A stretch of 6,461 bases of DNA from Frankiales bacterium (GTDB lineage Bacteria > Actinomycetota > Actinomycetes > Mycobacteriales > SCTD01), in the NCBI GenBank assembly GCA_025465145.1, contig JAODNS010000197.1, forward strand, positions 1 to 6,461, in the 5' to 3' direction. The first letter of the stretch is position 1. Each line of letters opens with the position of its first letter. Below the pieces are notes generated by a model, which was not told where the DNA came from, did not search any database, and worked only from the letters and a program-made list of their open reading frames with translations. Position numbers and translations under genes: made by a program. Positions 5,806 through 6,461 of this stretch are shown in pieces.

Positions 5806-5855
5806 TCAGGCCGGCGGCGGGTGGTGCCTTCGGGCGCGGCTCGCTGCCGGCCTGA
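5806..5855 (+). terminator. Long C(UUCG)G-capped hairpin, probable rightward terminator
   Basis: The 50 bases fold back in one register: position i pairs with 11661 minus i, from 5806/5855 inward to 5828/5833. There are 18 Watson-Crick pairs, four G-U pairs and one G-G mismatch (5823/5838). The outer ten pairs (TCAGGCCGGC with GCCGGCCTGA) are perfect, and the loop is TTCG closed by C-G. The stem starts 19 bases after the stop of the small membrane gene, and the convergent gene ends at 5893. No T-run follows, as is common for actinobacterial terminators. The G-U pairs would be A-C mismatches in leftward RNA, so it folds best in the rightward transcript. It might still serve both genes. Confidence 0.8.
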
Positions 5856-5892
5856 TCTGCGTCCGGCGGTGTCCCGGCTGCGGGTGGCCGGC

Positions 5893-6461
5893 CTACGTTT
5901 CGGTGTGCGAGCCCAGCCAGCGACGGAGGTGGGCGGCCGCGAGGAGCAGGACGAGCGCGCCGGCGAGGCTGCGCACGAACTGGTCGCTGTCGAGAGCGGA
6001 GCCGACGGCGCCGGTGACGCGGCTGGCTGCGGCCTGCGGCGCGCTCACCTTGGTGCGGGTGGTGACCGGCTTGTAGCCGAGCGTCTTCTCGTACGAGCCG
6101 TCGGGCAGCGGCGCGACGGCCGGCTGCGCGGCGGGCAGCGGGGGCAGCTTCGGGATGCCCAGCTTCGGGCCGAACGCCTTGAAGGTCAGGGCGAAGGCGC
6201 GGCGCTGGGCGATGGCCTGCGCCGGCTTGCTGCTCGTGGTGATGCCGCTGCTGATCGGACCGGAGGCGGTCGTGCCGCTGGTGCCGCCGGTCGTCCCGCC
6301 GCCGGTGCCGGTGGAGCCGCCAGTGCTGCCGCCCGGGCTGGTGCCACCCGTGCTGCCGCCTGCCCCTGGGCTGGCGCCGCCGGTGGTCGAGCCGCCGGTG
6401 CTGCTGCCACCCGGGCTGCCACCCGTGCTGGGTCCGCCGGCGGGGGCCTCGCCGCCGGTGG
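5893..6461 (-). CDS. C-terminal part of a putative cell-surface protein with Gly/Ser/Thr-rich stalk and membrane anchor (5' end outside window)
   Basis: The last 188 codons and the TAG stop (5895-5893) are visible; the N-terminus lies beyond the right edge. In order: about 68 residues of Gly/Ser/Thr with Pro and Ala (coded by 6256-6461), a segment with alternating basic and hydrophobic residues containing RRAFALTFKAFGPKLGIPKL, then the tract PLPDGSYEKTLGYKP, and a hydrophobic helix SLAGALVLLLAAAHL (coded by about 5929-5973). It ends in a short cytoplasmic-type tail RRWLGSHTET. This is the layout of an actinobacterial exported protein tethered by a C-terminal helix, with the low-complexity part spanning the wall. 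No LPXTG-type sortase motif is seen. The frame is supported by G/C third positions and the intact hydrophobic helix. I do not recognise the family or function. Confidence 0.75.
   Translation of the reverse strand, partial: TGGEAPAGGPSTGGSPGGSSTGGSTTGGASPGAGGSTGGTSPGGSTGGSTGTGGGTTGGTSGTTASGPISSGITTSSKPAQAIAQRRAFALTFKAFGPKLGIPKLPPLPAAQPAVAPLPDGSYEKTLGYKPVTTRTKVSAPQAAASRVTGAVGSALDSDQFVRSLAGALVLLLAAAHLRRWLGSHTET
6256..6461 (-). repeat. Low-complexity coding repeat, Gly/Ser/Thr-rich
   Basis: This stretch encodes irregular units such as STGG, SPGG, TTGG and GTSGTT. At DNA level, CCACCCGTGCTG occurs exactly at 6344-6355 and 6419-6430, and CCACCCGGGCTG once between them (6408-6419). The repeats are imperfect and in frame, as in expandable linker or wall-spanning regions. 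The right edge of the window cuts the repeat. Confidence 0.75.

Noticed and set aside
6186..6422. Ala/Pro/Arg-rich minus-strand frame of 78 residues
   Set aside because: It is another frame of the Gly/Ser/Thr stalk gene. The frame containing the membrane helix and proper stop is the better one.
1..6461. CRISPR array, tRNA, insertion sequence or phage attachment site
   Set aside because: No regularly spaced repeats, cloverleaf sequence, transposase-like frame or terminal repeats were found on either strand.

Overview
The window is very GC-rich, with G or C at most third codon positions, and has compact, short-spaced genes. This points to a high-GC actinobacterium. The gene order is hppA, anti-sigma partner, bldG on the minus strand, then a divergent DUF1998 helicase on the plus strand. 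From memory it matches the Streptomyces coelicolor bldG neighbourhood (about SCO3547 to SCO3550), and the helicase resembles M. tuberculosis Rv3649. I infer a conserved actinobacterial chromosomal core region, not a mobile or accessory island. I saw no transposase, integrase, tRNA, rRNA or CRISPR array.

Layout. At 1-1912 (minus) lies most of a membrane-bound pyrophosphatase of the K+-independent H+-pumping type; its C-terminus runs off the left edge. At 2086-2550 and 2563-2904 (minus) lies a two-gene regulatory unit: a BldG-type STAS anti-anti-sigma factor, then a partner with a GHKL/RsbW-like fold whose ATP-binding motifs look degenerate. A 158-base divergent interval (2905-3062) holds two perfect 8-bp inverted repeats and an AT-rich palindrome. 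At 3063-5366 (plus) is a complete superfamily 2 helicase with a C-terminal cysteine cluster (MrfA/YprA type). It is followed 33 bases later by a small two-helix membrane protein with a coiled-coil tail (5400-5786). A 50-nt hairpin with a C(UUCG)G cap (5806-5855) separates this pair from a convergent gene (minus, stop at 5893). Only the last 188 residues of that gene are seen: a Gly/Ser/Thr-rich stalk, a short conserved-looking segment and a C-terminal membrane anchor.

How the genes work together. BldG and its neighbour should form a partner-switching pair controlling a sigma factor or another regulator. hppA lies downstream on the same strand after 173 bases and probably has its own promoter, though read-through is possible. 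The helicase and small membrane protein look like one rightward transcription unit ending at the UUCG hairpin. Every intergenic gap is under 300 bases.

I did not find a clearly new multi-gene system. The observations most worth a second look are the degenerate ATP-binding motifs of the BldG partner, the paired inverted repeats upstream of bldG, the repeat-hairpin-repeat in the hppA leader, and the strand-asymmetric UUCG hairpin.
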